Source of the DNA: Acinetobacter lwoffii | Lineage (GTDB): Bacteria; Pseudomonadota; Gammaproteobacteria; Pseudomonadales; Moraxellaceae | NCBI RefSeq assembly: GCF_024129355.1 | Contig: NZ_JAMXXP010000012.1 | Coordinates: 1-64,000 of the forward strand | DNA: 64,000 nt | Direction: 5' to 3' | Shown here: positions 63,709-64,000 of the stretch, piece after piece | Layout of the letters: each line of letters starts with the position of its first letter | Position numbering within the stretch: the first letter of the stretch is position 1 | Program-made: the position numbers and the translations under genes | Notes under the pieces: model-generated | Told to the model about the DNA's origin: nothing | What the model saw: the letters and a program-made list of their open reading frames with translations, nothing else | The model's database searches: none

Positions 63709-64000
63709 TTACTTCTCCAAACTCTTCTTAAACAACTGCATCGCCTGTCCACGATGACTGATTTTATTTTTCTCTTCCTTACTCATTTCTGCACTGGAAA
63801 TTCCGAGTTCCGGTAACCAGAACAACGGGTCATAGCCAAAACCATTTTCACCACGCGCAGCTTCCAGAATTTCCCCGTGCCAGATACCCTGAAAGACTTG
63901 CGGTAAGGGATCTTCGGCATGTTGAACCAGTGCCAGTACGCAAACAAACATGCCCTCAATCACTTCACCATCTTGGCGTAAGGGTTTGAGATCGGCCAGC
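63709..64000 (-). CDS. rdgB: Non-canonical purine NTP pyrophosphatase RdgB, 3' part
   Basis: The C-terminal 96 codons of an ITPase that removes dITP and XTP from the nucleotide pool; the gene continues beyond the window. GFGYDPLFWLPE and KNKISHRGQAM are the family signatures. The frame stays open to the window edge, reading LADLKPLRQDG before VIEGMFVCV, so the true start lies outside. The stop is followed at once by palindromic repeat C3. Confidence 0.9.
   Translation of the reverse strand, partial: LADLKPLRQDGEVIEGMFVCVLALVQHAEDPLPQVFQGIWHGEILEAARGENGFGYDPLFWLPELGISSAEMSKEEKNKISHRGQAMQLFKKSLEK

Noticed and set aside
1-64000. CRISPR arrays, tRNA or rRNA genes, prophage or insertion sequence
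   Set aside because: No regularly spaced repeats, cloverleaf sequences, transposase-like genes or integrase-like genes were seen in any gap.

Overview
The window is about 64 kb of chromosome from a gammaproteobacterium of the genus Acinetobacter (Moraxellaceae) or a very close relative. Support for this comes from moderately AT-rich DNA, the order leuC-leuD-leuB / truA-fimV-asd, rppH-ptsP, folA-thyA-lgt, rpmB-rpmG, the PhoX/tatABC neighbourhood, an LpxL-type acyltransferase, and many strong intrinsic terminators between genes. There are no tRNA or rRNA genes, CRISPR arrays, prophage blocks or insertion sequences that I can see, so most of the window is core genome with small accessory patches.

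Layout. 0.3-5 kb: CDF metal transporter, metallo-beta-lactamase-fold hydrolase, DUF393 thiol oxidoreductase, catalase. 5.4-10 kb: a short basic protein with a terminator inside its own ORF, then rppH-ptsP plus a small membrane protein, a HAD phosphatase and a DUF2789 protein. 10.3-12.4 kb: OvoA, the ovothiol-forming enzyme. 12.6-18 kb: LysR regulator, DUF2061 protein and the leucine genes leuC, leuD, a lipoprotein and leuB. 18-26.8 kb: two paralogous lipoproteins, infA, an AraC regulator, truA, asparaginase, a FimV that is encoded as two genes, and asd. 27-36 kb: membrane EEP-fold protein, lpxL, uup, slyX, a PIN-like protein, a small membrane protein and topA. 36-42.6 kb: a NYN-LOTUS protein, a metzincin-like membrane protein, a cluster of DnaA boxes, glycerate kinase, a UvrD-family helicase, an RRM protein and two small conserved proteins. 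42.8-48.5 kb: YbaL-type antiporter, rpmG-rpmB, coniferyl aldehyde dehydrogenase with a divergent TetR regulator, purU. 48.7-50.5 kb: tonB-exbB-exbD. 50.6-58.5 kb: msrA, META lipoprotein, DUF4105 protein, folA, thyA, a broken lipocalin gene, a CHAP/NlpC-like cysteine hydrolase, two paralogous membrane proteins, lgt, NRDE protein. 58.6-64 kb: phoX, tatABC (tatA first, minus strand), an AEC-type permease, a block of palindromic repeats, and the 3' part of rdgB.

How genes work together. The leu genes make leucine. TonB-ExbB-ExbD energises outer-membrane uptake. TatABC exports folded proteins and PhoX next to it carries a twin-arginine signal. RppH and PtsP act in RNA 5'-end processing and the nitrogen phosphotransferase system. 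FolA and ThyA form the thymidylate cycle.

Most interesting points: (1) the 59-codon gene at 5382-5561, whose intrinsic terminator ends before the stop codon and so predicts a non-stop mRNA, as known for arfA; (2) three DnaA boxes in 49 bp at 37861-37909; (3) FimV split at the membrane boundary into two genes; (4) a signal-less Cys/His peptidoglycan-hydrolase-like protein; (5) a metzincin-type HExxHxxGxxD protein; (6) a lipocalin gene cut by one amber codon; (7) clustered palindromic repeats, one with a perfect 21-bp stem.
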